A stretch of DNA of 64,000 nt from NCBI GenBank assembly GCA_028690665.1, contig JAQVAV010000014.1, forward strand, positions 35,946-99,945. The letters are read 5' to 3'. Positions within the stretch are counted from its first letter, which is position 1; every line of letters begins with the position of its first letter. The notes beneath the pieces were generated by a model. That model was not told the DNA's origin and searched no databases. It saw nothing but the letters and a program-made list of their open reading frames with translations. Positions 63,955-64,000 of this stretch are shown one piece after another. The translations under genes and the position numbers were made by a program. The stretch is from Paludibacter sp. GTDB taxonomy: Bacteria > Bacteroidota > Bacteroidia > Bacteroidales > Paludibacteraceae.

Positions 63955-64000
63955 ATGGGAAAAATAAAGACAATAGAATTAACGAGCGTCCAACGATTAG
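63955..64000 (+). CDS. start of a possible IS630-type transposase or HTH protein (cut by the window end)
   Basis: From ATG at 63955 the frame reads MGKIKTIELTSVQRL up to the last base. This resembles the N-terminus of IS630-family helix-turn-helix transposase components common in Bacteroidetes. Only 15 residues are visible, so the call is tentative. The 170 bp before it show no clear inverted repeat. Confidence 0.4.
   Translation, partial: MGKIKTIELTSVQRL

Overview
The window looks like chromosomal DNA of an anaerobic or facultative member of the Bacteroidota, most likely order Bacteroidales. Evidence: AT-rich DNA; promoters of the TAnnTTTG type upstream of many genes; three proteins with type IX secretion (T9SS) C-terminal sorting domains; a TonB-dependent receptor; Bacteroidales-typical families (DUF3109, DUF2721, DUF4783, DUF5715, DUF6913, LptE next to a sigma-54 regulator, HU-like protein); an LL-diaminopimelate aminotransferase lysine route; an S-type sulfatase remnant and a superoxide reductase. 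The genus cannot be fixed from the sequence alone.

Layout. 0-12.4 kb: a TonB-dependent receptor, then a long run of minus-strand housekeeping genes (cinA, DUF3109, TRIC-type channel, secG, a helical-repeat protein, lptE overlapping a sigma-54 activator, mscS, nadE, DUF2721, ferredoxin-NADP reductase). 12.9-16.6 kb: stand-alone AICAR formyltransferase, a serine hydrolase, then a small scar holding a broken sulfatase, a decayed IS5-type transposase fragment and an IS-end repeat. 16.6-26.7 kb, minus strand: tRNA-Lys and the most striking locus, a six-gene electron-transfer cluster. In transcription order it encodes a fused CcsBA cytochrome c maturase, a membrane diheme b-type cytochrome, a membrane-anchored iron-sulfur flavoprotein, a 20-heme cytochrome, a 12-heme cytochrome and an outer-membrane beta-barrel. 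Together these could carry electrons from NAD(P)H or quinol across the inner membrane, the periplasm and perhaps the outer membrane. 27-38.6 kb: nucleotide-sugar genes (nucleotidyltransferase, galE, manA), an aminotransferase, a LolC/E-type permease, ligA, dapA and purU.

38.9-39.9 kb: two intact tRNA-Asp genes followed by a 352-bp tandem duplication. Each unit carries a small GIY-YIG nuclease gene whose stop codon lies inside a damaged tRNA-Asp copy. 39.9-47.5 kb: a secreted beta-helix protein, a very large NtrY-like histidine kinase, rlmH, DUF4783 and nadC. 47.5-48.1 kb: a scar with the 3' end of a duplicated S9 peptidase gene and a 180-bp inverted-repeat element. 48.1-57 kb: a response regulator and histidine kinase pair, a small conserved protein, an HU-like protein, a 22-bp tandem repeat array and two large T9SS surface proteins (GLUG repeats; beta-helix plus BspA-type repeats). 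57-60 kb: an intact S9 peptidase with a decayed IS5-family element directly upstream; this element shares its terminal repeats with the 180-bp element. 60.5-64 kb: superoxide reductase, dapF, dapL and the start of what may be an IS630-type transposase.

The main candidates for unusual biology are the multiheme cytochrome locus, the tRNA-Asp/GIY-YIG tandem module, the non-autonomous inverted-repeat element, and the 22-bp repeat array beside the HU-like gene.
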